From positions 1 through 35,819 of the forward strand of contig PSPT01000028.1 of the NCBI GenBank assembly GCA_004195635.1: DNA of 35,819 nt. Direction: 5' to 3'. The notes under the pieces are model-generated. The model did no database searches. It was not told where the DNA came from and saw nothing but the letters and a program-made list of their open reading frames with translations. Below are positions 26,301 to 33,783 of this stretch, piece after piece. This DNA is from Methanobacteriota archaeon. Lineage in GTDB: Archaea > Thermoplasmatota > Poseidoniia > Poseidoniales > Poseidoniaceae. Numbering within the stretch: position 1 is the first letter of the stretch; each line of letters opens with the position of its first letter. The position numbers and the translations under genes are program-made.

Positions 26301-26830
26301 GGGATTCGAGATTCAATGACGTCATCATCGTTTTTAGTATCAGCAAAATAGTTGATTGATGCGCGGATAATCCAGCCGCCTTCTAGTGAATCATTGATCA
26401 ATTCCGAATGTGCTGCCGAAGGAGTCCACAGATATTGATTTGAATCCTGTTGTCCACCATACAAATCAGTTGCAGTCCAATTGACCGACCAATCAACATA
26501 GCCAATTGGATGAACCGCTTCAACCATCACCAATGCAGATTGCGGAGTTGCGGAGGTACCTGCGCGTTGTACTGTAATAGTTAGAGGCAATGTCGTTCCA
26601 GCGAAAATAAAAGGCACAGGAGTTCCATCTGGATTGTACCAAGTATCGGTATGAACAGAAGCATTACCTAGTTCAACAGAAACGATGTAAAAATTGTCAT
26701 TAGTACCGCCTCGAGCAGAAGCCGCATCGGCGAGTGGTGCAGTAAAAAGCACGCCAGCGGCTTGGCCGATAAGGATTGCCAAGAGGAGGAAGGATACTGC
26801 AGTTCGCGAGCGCATATCATTGCCCAGCAT
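23399..26830 (-). CDS. Large secreted, membrane-anchored beta-sandwich protein (NEW3/CARDB-type)
   Basis: 1143 residues. A signal peptide lies at the start (MRSRTAVSFLLLAILIGQAA after an alternative ATG at 26815). The bulk is a series of extracellular beta-sandwich repeats with phrases such as RLQNSGNLDAEYNL, FNLGNDDEQFSVELVQSDW and IRNDGNEDDSFELSL, typical of NEW3/CARDB-like adhesion domains. A segment around 230-380 resembles a jelly-roll. One transmembrane helix near the C-terminus (INILTIGFGSLVIIALLVTL) leaves an acidic, Pro-rich cytoplasmic tail ending in GLPPGWSMDQWEHYGEQWL, a WW-like short motif. Function is probably cell-surface binding. Exact ligand unknown. The 169 bases upstream hold a TTTAATTTTA element near 26915-26928 and no gene. 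Confidence 0.75.
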   Translation of the reverse strand: MLGNDMRSRTAVSFLLLAILIGQAAGVLFTAPLADAASARGGTNDNFYIVSVELGNASVHTDTWYNPDGTPVPFIFAGTTLPLTITVQRAGTSATPQSALVMVEAVHPIGYVDWSVNWTATDLYGGQQDSNQYLWTPSAAHSELINDSLEGGWIIRASINYFADTKNDDDVIESRIPVAFDSDVMDGTELSADRLTFLPLGYQGGGDAEAVGAWQEDNGGVVGSKHWRHSDPGSQYASGRNADRLVRGYWPATAPQSGGCNQDVQEPGAPLVYSYYYCKRQLYTVEYVSLDFHLSTWGTMSIGDEVAIELWRTGGSSLVKNLTDYSPNQGNDQWSNITWRPSSVELGGQTWSYGLLFSSDSAFADEGLHIDDWIIFAVEKVDEYTLTTNCNNPEAGYTAVPAETISLHCMVTNNGYKSQTFEVNTNVSNESWMDPMNPMLRIDSANQNQHGNAVLLPAIPAGETTEMWINLSIPPGADVQSVTWNVWFEEGTPQNADVKGSISSSVVVSEQYGVMLSSFSPLLALDLLPSESGEIIMRLQNSGNLDAEYNLLPSFPSAGWATAFKNETGASFLPIVLSKGESFDFVVNITAAADAAPGLTSVSIRASCTSCVGTVHGNDVLIRNINVPELRLVNVVADTLSVTASANGVAQSINIDIFNLGNDDEQFSVELVQSDWILRGVLSTSETTVLDAWEGSTSITLNLPMPLMLPPRLYSARVNVASIDDPSVYDSAIISVEVLPTSAPWVSDEDPEESYIPGDREKSIQFEIRNDGNEDDSFELSLVTPDGMSAFIDSLNDNTTIAIAPGASTNVTVKFAFDSDISGQISMDVVSTSVNDPTQSGSGTAIFSVGSQNWLRLIEPSPVTISEPTEELELLFVLRNQYTGVQSVDISYTAGESSNYMTVRINQQDRTVVLETSAPGDERIIHVTVEVSEGTLINLDSEEVTVSFILWAKSNTVEDAQSSTMEITLQRMSPTGGSEVDDEGGSSSVVINILTIGFGSLVIIALLVTLIRVLKPEFEEEDMDGYESASASMYGEVQAAPDMTSDFSSIGGSPMPLGPDTSMLGASLVKDVPSFPSTETQVATDITPNIDGSVISEPPVVAPEPTPSAPAGPPPVPAEGLPPGWSMDQWEHYGEQWLSQQEL

Positions 26831-26999
26831 TCAATGGGTGATAAGTATTCACCACTATTGCGTAACCCAAAAAGCCCGCTGCAATCAAGCCCAAGCAATT
26901 TCTCAGCACTCATCGTAAAATTAAACTAACGCCAACAACCAACTAACCAACGTCTCATCCAATACGCAATTATTGCAAAGAAAACTCTCAACCGTGGGG

Positions 27000-28376
27000 T
27001 TAGTCAAACCTCTCAAACAAAGACATCATTACCTCAGAACCAATCCCGCCATCACTCAAATCGCTTCCACCTGAACTTTCGGCAATGCCATCGCCAAGGC
27101 CTGTGCCCTCTGGCTCAAAACTCAAATTGGAAACCATCTCTGCCGAAGCCCCCCCAACCGCTTTACTCGCAGCCCATGCAGTTCCGGCAACAAGACCAGC
27201 ACCTGCGGCCATACCGGCAGCCATATTGGCTCCTTTACTGACAATACCTTCCGCTTCAGCCCCATCGGTTTCGACGGGTTGGACGCCACCATCTTCCGCC
27301 GAAGAATAATAAGTATCATCTCCGAAAATAGGATTATCTTCGTCCTGTGAGGAAACAGCCTCACTGCCGCCAAGTATCCCTCCACTTGCAATCCCATCAC
27401 CGGTTGCACTTCCATAGCCACCATCCTCGTCTTCATCATCATCCTCTGGACTCTCCCAACCATCCCCCTTCTCAAGGTTCATCCATACCGGAAGAGGGCC
27501 ATTTGCTCCTCCTAATGTAGCCAAGGTAGTAAAAGCGGAAAGAGGCATAACCGCCAGCGCTGTAAGCAAATCTAAAAACGAATTTTCTGGCACCGTGCCA
27601 ATTCCCAACCAATCTTCAAACAGTGCTTTTTCTACTGCTATTGATGCACCAATATCTGGTCCTATCCATGTCACTACGATGACACTTGCCATTCTACCCA
27701 ATAACCAAAGAACTAATATTGGAGCCAACCAAGACAAACGAGTCATTGATTTTAGCCATCTGCGGGTAAATGCTGCTGCAGTTACGAATTTTTTTGCGAA
27801 TTTGGGGAAAATTTGCATTACAGAAATGAGAATTACGACATAAGAAACAAGGGAAAACTCCAGCATAGTATTGGGCGCCATCCAATCCTTTGGAATAAAA
27901 AGTATTGTCGCAAGTGGCACTACTACCATGATTAACTGAAATGGTATTGCTAACAGCACAAGACCTCCGTGAATTGACAAAATATGATGCCCTGCTTCCT
28001 TCCGATCACTGACTACTCTAACCATCTTACCTTGAGGCGAATGATATGCTTTCAGTTTCGCACGTAATACAGCATCCGACTGCCTCCTTCCTCTAATCAA
28101 ACCTAATGCTCTCAACCATCCACCTTGCAAGGTGACGAAACGAGGCACAAAGCCGCCCATTAGAAGAGCCAAAAAGAGGGCGAGCATTCCATAAGCGAGG
28201 GATGCAGAGATAATCCAAGGAATCATTGATTGCTGGAAATTAAGTGAAAAACCATCAGCCGTTTTGTCAAATTCAAGTAAATATGTAATCGAAAAGGCGA
28301 CAATAGGAGTGATAATTATTTGTCCGATTACAATAATTGTCAGCCACAAGCGGGCAATTAATGAACTCCGCTCCAC
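27000..28376 (-). CDS. Multi-pass membrane protein with acidic low-complexity tail, unknown function
   Basis: No family recognised. About six hydrophobic segments lie in the first 300 residues (for example LWLTIIVIGQIIITPIVAF, LAYGMLALFLALLMGG and GGLVLLAIPFQLIMVVVPLA). A long Asp/Glu/Gly/Ser-rich region (ESPEDDDEDEDGGYG) follows, then an Ala/Gly-rich hydrophobic patch (GANMAAGMAAGAGLVAGTAW). The frame opens with TTG at 28433, but GTG 28376 has AAGGAG nine bases upstream (28386-28391), so I use it; this gives 458 residues. It lies downstream of, and in the same direction as, the small membrane protein and aminotransferase. Confidence 0.7.
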   Translation of the reverse strand: MERSSLIARLWLTIIVIGQIIITPIVAFSITYLLEFDKTADGFSLNFQQSMIPWIISASLAYGMLALFLALLMGGFVPRFVTLQGGWLRALGLIRGRRQSDAVLRAKLKAYHSPQGKMVRVVSDRKEAGHHILSIHGGLVLLAIPFQLIMVVVPLATILFIPKDWMAPNTMLEFSLVSYVVILISVMQIFPKFAKKFVTAAAFTRRWLKSMTRLSWLAPILVLWLLGRMASVIVVTWIGPDIGASIAVEKALFEDWLGIGTVPENSFLDLLTALAVMPLSAFTTLATLGGANGPLPVWMNLEKGDGWESPEDDDEDEDGGYGSATGDGIASGGILGGSEAVSSQDEDNPIFGDDTYYSSAEDGGVQPVETDGAEAEGIVSKGANMAAGMAAGAGLVAGTAWAASKAVGGASAEMVSNLSFEPEGTGLGDGIAESSGGSDLSDGGIGSEVMMSLFERFD

Positions 28377-28519
28377 CGACACATGCTCCTTGCAGTTTGC
28401 TTTGCTCTTGAGTCTTGGCCTATTTTCTAACAATAAAAAGGCGATTAGAATCTACTTGCATGTTGGCCAGCATCAATTTTGCTGCATTCTTCACGACGGC
28501 CCGAAAACTCCGCACTGAA

Positions 28520-29095
28520 TTATACAATTGGCTCTCCATCCGTAATCCAAAGTCGCAAAAAACCCATTATTTTGCCATCACTGCGAGGGCGACCAAGGTC
28601 TGGCCGTGATTTTTGAATTATTATTTCCCTACATGAAATACAACGCACAGCAGTCAACTCCCAATACAGAGAAGGAGAGGAACAACAGGAATCCTCGGAC
28701 TCAGAACGGTTAATCTCAATTTGTAACTCCTCAGCAACTTTACGGGTCCAAGGTGAAGAAGAAGTAGTAAAGATTCGCATAGGCAAAACCCAAGAGAGCA
28801 AAGTCCAACCACCGGCCAAAAATAACCCCATGCCAAGTGCTGGCTGACCATAAGTCAGCATCATTATTCCAAAACCAATAGGAAATGAGGTGAAAAGCAC
28901 GCCTAATCTGCGTGCCAATTGCAGATGTAATACGCGGGCAATAAGATGAGCATCTACAGGAATTGCCCGTGGGTGTTCAGGGAATTGCTGATTTACAGAT
29001 TTCATTCGCGTCAAAATTATCTGTGGAACACGAGGGATTATTTGACCAATGAAAAGCCCAACAAAAATCAATCCTAAACTTGCGAAAAAACCCAT
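28520..29095 (-). CDS. Small membrane protein with C-terminal cysteine motif, unknown function
   Basis: 191 residues. An N-terminal hydrophobic helix (FASLGLIFVGLFIGQIIP) and a helical pair around 63-105 (FPIGFGIMMLTYG, LGMGLFLAGGWTLLSWVLP) place it in the membrane. The soluble end contains DSCCSSPS and, about 15 residues later, CISCRE, which could bind a metal. No family recognised. It starts four bases after the aminotransferase stop, so the two are probably cotranscribed and may be translationally coupled. Confidence 0.7.
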   Translation of the reverse strand: MGFFASLGLIFVGLFIGQIIPRVPQIILTRMKSVNQQFPEHPRAIPVDAHLIARVLHLQLARRLGVLFTSFPIGFGIMMLTYGQPALGMGLFLAGGWTLLSWVLPMRIFTTSSSPWTRKVAEELQIEINRSESEDSCCSSPSLYWELTAVRCISCREIIIQKSRPDLGRPRSDGKIMGFLRLWITDGEPIV

Positions 29096-29099
29096 CGGA

Positions 29100-30248
29100 T
29101 CACTCCGCTTGTAATCGCCTTAGTACGGTTTCCACTTTATCCATCCCGCGGGAAATATCCTCCCGTGAAATCGTATAGGCAAAGCGCAGGTGACCCTCAC
29201 CCGATTGACCGAATGCAGAGCCAGGAGAGCAAAGTACACCGCCCTCAAGAAGAGCTATTGCGACCTCCTCGGAGTTCATCCCTTTCACCTCGACCTTGGG
29301 GAACACGTAGAACGCTCCCTTTGGCACATGACAGGAAACCCCCGGCATGTCATTTAGGCGGGAACAAATGAGGTTGCGTCGAGCCTTGAATTCAATCGCC
29401 ATCTTTGCAGGATAGTCATTTGCTTTATCAAATGCCGCCAAAATCGCGTACTGCATAGCGTCGTTTGAACAAGCGGTAATGTAATATTGAATCTTAATTA
29501 TTTGTTTCATCGCTTCTAAATCAGGAGACAATATATAGCCAATTCGCCAACCAGTCATGGCGAAAGTTTTGCTAAAACTATTGATTAATAGTAGTTTGTC
29601 ATAGCCACTTCCAAGGAAGGAAACATGTTTTTCTTCAAACACAATTCGGTCATATACTTCATCCGAAATTAGCCATAAATCGTGTTTGACTGCAAAAGCC
29701 AAAAGTTCATCGCGTTGCTTATCATTGAGCATTGCTCCGGTCGGATTGGAAGGGAAATTGTAAAGAATTGCAACTGTATTCTCATCAACAAGAGATTCCA
29801 AAACATCTATTTGAGGAATAAATTCATTCTCAAATAAACACGGATAAAAGCGCGGCTCACCATCACAGAGTGTAACATCCGGCCCATATAAAGGGAAGTA
29901 TGGTTCAGGGAGGAGGACATTTTTTCCTGCATCTACAAGGGTCATAAAACAGTTCAGCAGGGCATTTGTACCACTCATCGTCATACAAACATTGTCGGAA
30001 GTTAGACCCTCCTGATATGGAGCCCAAGATTCAGCAATCCGCTGACGAAGTTCAGGTAGGCCGGCAGTTGTAGTGTATTTGTTATGACCGCGGCGCATTG
30101 CATCGGCCATCGCCTCAATCGCGACCGCAGGGGGTTGGAAATCAGGTTCACCCAAACCAAAGGAAATTGTGTCATCACCAGCCATGTCAAACATCTTGCG
30201 CACACCCGTAGGTTGAATTGCAAGGGCTCGTTTTGAATAATCACCCAT
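29100..30248 (-). CDS. PLP-dependent class I/II aminotransferase
   Basis: 382 residues from ATG 30248 (an upstream ATG at 30263 adds five). Fold-type I aminotransferase of the aspartate/aromatic group, moving an amino group between an amino acid and a 2-oxo acid with pyridoxal phosphate. Seen: SFGLGEPDFQPP near the start, YNFPSNPTGAML with the NPTG motif (168-171), SDEVYDRIVF with Asp196, and SFSKTFAMTGWRIGY with the Schiff-base Lys227. Substrate cannot be told from sequence alone. First gene of a leftward set with two membrane proteins. Confidence 0.92.
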   Translation of the reverse strand: MGDYSKRALAIQPTGVRKMFDMAGDDTISFGLGEPDFQPPAVAIEAMADAMRRGHNKYTTTAGLPELRQRIAESWAPYQEGLTSDNVCMTMSGTNALLNCFMTLVDAGKNVLLPEPYFPLYGPDVTLCDGEPRFYPCLFENEFIPQIDVLESLVDENTVAILYNFPSNPTGAMLNDKQRDELLAFAVKHDLWLISDEVYDRIVFEEKHVSFLGSGYDKLLLINSFSKTFAMTGWRIGYILSPDLEAMKQIIKIQYYITACSNDAMQYAILAAFDKANDYPAKMAIEFKARRNLICSRLNDMPGVSCHVPKGAFYVFPKVEVKGMNSEEVAIALLEGGVLCSPGSAFGQSGEGHLRFAYTISREDISRGMDKVETVLRRLQAE

Positions 30249-30390
30249 ACAACCACCCAACATGAAGGTTCATTTCAACCCAGCGGCGAACACCCTTCGT
30301 CCTTCGTAACGAAAGAGCGCTCTGTCCTGTGACTCATATTACCTGCCTCAACAATGTTCGTAGCCCTTTGAATAATTGTCTTGACGGCTT

Positions 30391-30450
30391 GTCAACTATG
30401 CTAGTCAACAATGCTAGTCAACTATGCTAGTCAACTATGCTAGTCAACTA
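30391..30450. repeat. 13-bp tandem repeat at the 3' end of the subtilase gene
   Basis: Four full copies of GTCAACTATGCTA (30391-30403, 30404-30416 with one T-to-A change, 30417-30429 and 30430-30442) plus a partial GTCAACTA (30443-30450). On the minus strand the array starts within the last codons of the protease (GTTGAC = Val-Asp), includes its TAG stop, and runs into the gap before the aminotransferase. Each unit carries a TAG. Confidence 0.95.
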
Positions 30451-32707
30451 ATTCGGCTTCCACTACTTCATCAATCATTGATTTTGCGGTTTTGGCTTTG
30501 CTGGCCTTGGCTTTGCTTGTTTTGGCTTTGCTTGCCTTGGCTTTGCTGGCCTTGGCTTTACTTGCCTTGCCTTTGGCGATTTTTAAGGTGCCTTTATTGG
30601 AAGTTGTTTTGGTGGTTTTTTCTTCTTGACTAATGGCCCTAACGAGCACATCTGGTTGGTCAATTCTAGATTGATAGAAAGCATAAGCCCCAGCGACTCC
30701 AACCAGAGCAATCAGTCCGAGCATGAATGCCAATGGGCTACTTGCTTGCCCACCTAATCCCCCGCCAGTCCCCATTACAGTCAGCAATACCGGCAAACTC
30801 TGTCCATCGTCACCATTTGAACGGATTTCAATAGATTGGTTTCCAGAGTTCACTTTGGATTGCAGAAGTGAAATTGACCAGTTGAACGGCTGACCTGCAA
30901 CCATTTCTTCTAATGGTATTTCATAAGTCACTTCTGCCCAGTCGCCGCCTTCAATGCTAAATTCAATGCTGTTGACAATACCCGATTGTGACCATGCATG
31001 ACCAGAAATTGTTATCACACCCCCGCTCGTATTTACGTCGATAATATGATTCTGCAATGTCACATCAATGTCAGAGGAAGCCACACCGCTTTGGTTAATT
31101 TGTAAGGCTAATTCAACTGCTGCTCTTGCATCAATCATGCCGTAACCGAAGTCACGATTCCAATATGGGTCCACATCCGGCACACTTGCTTCTCCTCTAC
31201 GTTCAGCAGTTTGCTTGAGAACTTCCTTGATGACCATTGGATCTAAATCGGGGTTAGCCTCCATGATGAGGGCAATGACTCCAGATACTGCGGGAGTAGC
31301 GTATGATGTTCCAGAGCCTCTTCCAGTGTATGTATTTCCAGAGGCATCTTGGCCGATATTATTGTTACAACTTCCTGTGGTAACACAACCCTCTGCTTGA
31401 ATAATGTTTGAACCTGGGGCTGAAAGTTCAGGTTTAAGTTCATTGTATGGGTTACCATCGCCATTATCTCGGCGTGGTCCACGAGAAGAGTATCCGGCGA
31501 TTGTATCATCACTTCGGTCAATGGTGTTTTGATCATCTGTTGCAGCGATTGTCATTGAAATAGATGATGAACCCATGCCGGAAAGGCCATCATTATCTGG
31601 GCCGTCATTTCCGGCAGCAACCGAAACGGCAACACCTGCTTCAGTTGCCTCGTTGAGGATTCTACTGTGCATGTCTTCACCATCAGAACCACCAGCCTCA
31701 TGGCTGGTTATTCCCCAAGACAGAGAAATAATATCAATGCCAAATAATGACTCATTAACACCTGCCCATTCGGTATCCTTGTGGTCAATAATCCATTGCA
31801 ACCCATTCATGGCCGACTCATAGAATTCTTGACTTAGGAAGTAATTTTCGAATGGCCCAGCGCCGGCATCGGTTCCGATGCGCACATCAATTAGACTTGC
31901 ATCTGGTGCACTGCCATAAAACTCGGATTGGCTGCCATCGGCTTCAAGACCCGTTGCACTTGCCATGCCTATACAAGCAGTACCATGCTGGTTTCCATCA
32001 TCTGGGTCAAAAGAGCCATCATCTTCGCGGGCACCAAAACCTGCAAGAATACATTCAGGAATATCCGTATGAAGATAACAAACCGCATCATATCCGGCAA
32101 CGAATTTGTCAACAAGACCGGGGTGTTCATTGTCAACGCCGGTATCGGTCATGGCGATATTGATGCCTTTGCCTGTTACTCCAAACTGCCAAGCACCATC
32201 TGGATAAACCGAAGAATTTCTCGCCTTAACCGCTTGAGTTTGCACATCGCCATAGAATACTACTTCGCCATATCTCTCGACCATTACTACTCCGTCAAGT
32301 TGAGCAAGAATCGGTACGAGTTCAACACTGATTCGCCCCAATAGCACCGCATCTATAGATTCTATTACATCAACAGGGCTTAATCCCAACCCAACTAATA
32401 TATCGAGGTCAGCATGAGTTGGCAAGTGATCATATGAAAGTCCAACTCCGACCAATCCCGAATAAGTCTCCAGACTGTCGTGAATTGAATTTCGATTAGA
32501 ATCAAGAGCGGTATAAGTCCACCATGGACCAGCATTTGCAATCAGCACGGGAATCTGTTGCGGGATTTCAAGCGAGTTACCAGACCGCAATAATTGAGCA
32601 TCATATAATCCACCCACAGAAGAATAATTTGTAGGTGAAGAAGGAACTAATGTACCGGTTAACGGAACAAGTAATATCAAAATAACAATCACGGCTGCCT
32701 TACGCAT
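30440..32707 (-). CDS. Membrane-anchored subtilisin-like serine protease (S8) with Lys-rich tail
   Basis: 755 residues. Signal peptide (AAVIVILILLVPLTGTLV), an inhibitor I9-like propeptide region (about 85-150), then the S8 catalytic domain: Asp188 in MTDTGVDNEHPG, His241 in NQHGTACIGMAS, Asn367 in AAGNDGP and Ser468 in GSGTSYATPAVSG. All four catalytic positions are intact. A beta-sandwich follows, one transmembrane helix near 655-680 (LAFMLGLIALVGVAGAYAF), and a cytoplasmic tail of repeated SKAKA units resembling histone H1 tails. Likely an exported, outside-facing protease. A GAGGG motif precedes ATG 32707, and ATATAATG on the minus strand near 32814-32821 may be its TATA box. Confidence 0.93.
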   Translation of the reverse strand: MRKAAVIVILILLVPLTGTLVPSSPTNYSSVGGLYDAQLLRSGNSLEIPQQIPVLIANAGPWWTYTALDSNRNSIHDSLETYSGLVGVGLSYDHLPTHADLDILVGLGLSPVDVIESIDAVLLGRISVELVPILAQLDGVVMVERYGEVVFYGDVQTQAVKARNSSVYPDGAWQFGVTGKGINIAMTDTGVDNEHPGLVDKFVAGYDAVCYLHTDIPECILAGFGAREDDGSFDPDDGNQHGTACIGMASATGLEADGSQSEFYGSAPDASLIDVRIGTDAGAGPFENYFLSQEFYESAMNGLQWIIDHKDTEWAGVNESLFGIDIISLSWGITSHEAGGSDGEDMHSRILNEATEAGVAVSVAAGNDGPDNDGLSGMGSSSISMTIAATDDQNTIDRSDDTIAGYSSRGPRRDNGDGNPYNELKPELSAPGSNIIQAEGCVTTGSCNNNIGQDASGNTYTGRGSGTSYATPAVSGVIALIMEANPDLDPMVIKEVLKQTAERRGEASVPDVDPYWNRDFGYGMIDARAAVELALQINQSGVASSDIDVTLQNHIIDVNTSGGVITISGHAWSQSGIVNSIEFSIEGGDWAEVTYEIPLEEMVAGQPFNWSISLLQSKVNSGNQSIEIRSNGDDGQSLPVLLTVMGTGGGLGGQASSPLAFMLGLIALVGVAGAYAFYQSRIDQPDVLVRAISQEEKTTKTTSNKGTLKIAKGKASKAKASKAKASKAKTSKAKASKAKTAKSMIDEVVEAELVD
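30492..30566 (-). repeat. 15-bp tandem repeat coding for the (SKAKA) tail
   Basis: Five 15-base units (first and fourth identical TTGGCTTTGCTGGCC in plus reading, the others with one to three changes) encode the Lys-Ala-Ser repeats. The length is a multiple of three, so copy-number change would keep the frame. Confidence 0.9.
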
Positions 32708-32826
32708 AGTCTGCCCTCAAACCACGCTGAGAGCCGCCTCATCATCAACATGACGCACACTCATGCCGCAAGTATTCGCTGGACGCAAATGGCAAAATGC
32801 AGGTCCAAAATTAACATTATATCCCC

Positions 32827-32875
32827 CTATAAAGCATTTAGATGCCTTAATGTAATAGCAATAGTTGGGGAGGGC
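32827..32875 (+). promoter_or_regulatory. Probable promoter and ribosome binding site of the TM2 gene
   Basis: CTATAAAG at 32827-32834 could be a TATA box, which would put transcription start near 32855. GGGGAGGG at 32867-32874 lies 12 bases before ATG 32887, a somewhat long spacing. Inferred from sequence only. Confidence 0.4.
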
Positions 32876-32886
32876 GAGGCAACTCT

Positions 32887-33369
32887 ATGAGCGAAGCACA
32901 GACTTACTATAACGGATTAATGACACAAGGATATACTGCGGAACAAGCGCAAGAATACACTGCGCAGCATTACCCCGGATTTGCACCGTCAACCGTAGCG
33001 CCTGTTATGGCAGCGCCTGTTGCCGCAGCGCCTGTAATGGCCCAACCTATGGCCCAACCTATGGCCCAACCTATGGCTCAACCTATGGCTCAACCTATGG
33101 CTCAACCTATGGTTGCTGCACCAATGGTCGGAACACAAGTAGTAGTTGCTGGTGGAAGCCAACCCAATACACTCGTTGCATACCTACTTTGGTTCTTCCT
33201 TGGTTTCTTAGGGATTCATCATTTGTATATTGGACGCGGAGTTGGAATCTTCATTCTTGCATTAATTACATTTCAAGGACTTGGCATCTGGTGGCTAATT
33301 GACGCACTCCTTATCCCAGGCTCAATTGCAAAGAACAACCCAGTTGGGCAACAAGTAGTCATGATGTAA
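32887..33369 (+). CDS. TM2-domain membrane protein with MAQP repeats
   Basis: 160 residues. The C-terminal TM2 domain is clear: two hydrophobic helices (AYLLWFFLGFLGIHHLYIGR and GIFILALITFQGLGIWWLID) joined by a short loop, ending LLIPGSIAKNN. The N-terminal ~35 residues (MSEAQTYYNGLMTQGYTAEQ) look like a small helical, UBA-like segment. Six MAQP repeats link them. TM2 proteins are membrane proteins of unclear role. It is divergent from the subtilase. Confidence 0.85.
   Translation: MSEAQTYYNGLMTQGYTAEQAQEYTAQHYPGFAPSTVAPVMAAPVAAAPVMAQPMAQPMAQPMAQPMAQPMAQPMVAAPMVGTQVVVAGGSQPNTLVAYLLWFFLGFLGIHHLYIGRGVGIFILALITFQGLGIWWLIDALLIPGSIAKNNPVGQQVVMM
33037..33108 (+). repeat. 12-bp tandem repeat coding for MAQP
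   Basis: Six units of ATGGCCCAACCT or ATGGCTCAACCT. The first three share GCC and the last three share GCT, suggesting stepwise duplication within the array. In-frame, so length changes preserve the protein. Confidence 0.95.
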
Positions 33370-33553
33370 GGCTTAGTCCTGCAATCATCACACCCTTGTT
33401 TTCCCTTCATAGGCAATGTGAGGCACTGAATACTCAACCTCACAAATGTAGTGAACATAAGACTTGATTAGAATCAAGCCTGCCAATTGTAGCAAAATTT
33501 ACGAGTGTATTTGTAAGCACGACTTTCTACGATTCTTAAAAACCAAAATCAAA
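33370..33553. other. Intergenic region downstream of the TM2 gene
   Basis: An AT-rich stretch with no gene, RNA or repeat I can support. The rest of the gap up to 33783 holds the partial tRNA copy and inverted repeats listed separately. Confidence 0.4.
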
Positions 33554-33584
33554 ATGATTCAAGCAAAAAGGTGGGAGCACAGGG
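33554..33584 (-). repeat. Partial copy of the tRNA-Trp 3' end and terminator
   Basis: Nearly identical to 33764-33796, the real tRNA 3' end, differing by one substitution and a two-base indel. It includes the 3' half of the T stem, the acceptor strand, the T-rich tract and a following GCTT(G/A)AATCAT. The match ends inside the T loop. Such 3'-end copies often mark integration (att) sites. Confidence 0.85.
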
Positions 33585-33586
33585 TC

Positions 33587-33707
33587 TGAGCACTTGACCG
33601 AAAAACATCAATAAGAATTAGAGGGAAGTGCGAACTTTTCGATTAATCAAAATGAATTGAAAAGCACTCGCTCAAGAGTCAGTATTATGCGAGTGGGCAT
33701 GTGCTCA
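33587..33707. other. Nested inverted repeats between the two tRNA 3'-end copies
   Basis: TGAGCAC (33587-33593) pairs with GTGCTCA (33701-33707), and inside it CACTCGC (33665-33671) pairs with GCGAGTG (33689-33695). A short AAGT/ACTT hairpin with a GCGA loop also lies within. On the plus strand ACA follows the outer GAGCAC/GTGCTC stem, as in H/ACA RNAs, but the hairpin is too large for a typical one. Weak candidate for a structured RNA. Confidence 0.2.
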
Positions 33708-33783
33708 CATCTTTCGCTGAAATCAAACAATAACTTGAGATTATTGAGTCAATACGATTCCATATGATTTAAGCAAAGAAAGG

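Noticed and set aside
26668-26913. Minus-strand 81-residue frame upstream of the large secreted protein
   Set aside because: Most of it lies inside the secreted protein in another frame, with no ribosome binding site or homology.
30391-30450. CRISPR-like array
   Set aside because: The 13-bp units are directly adjacent without spacers, so this is a simple tandem repeat.
33554-33584. Second tRNA gene
   Set aside because: Only the 3' strand of the T and acceptor stems is present; there is no 5' half or anticodon arm.
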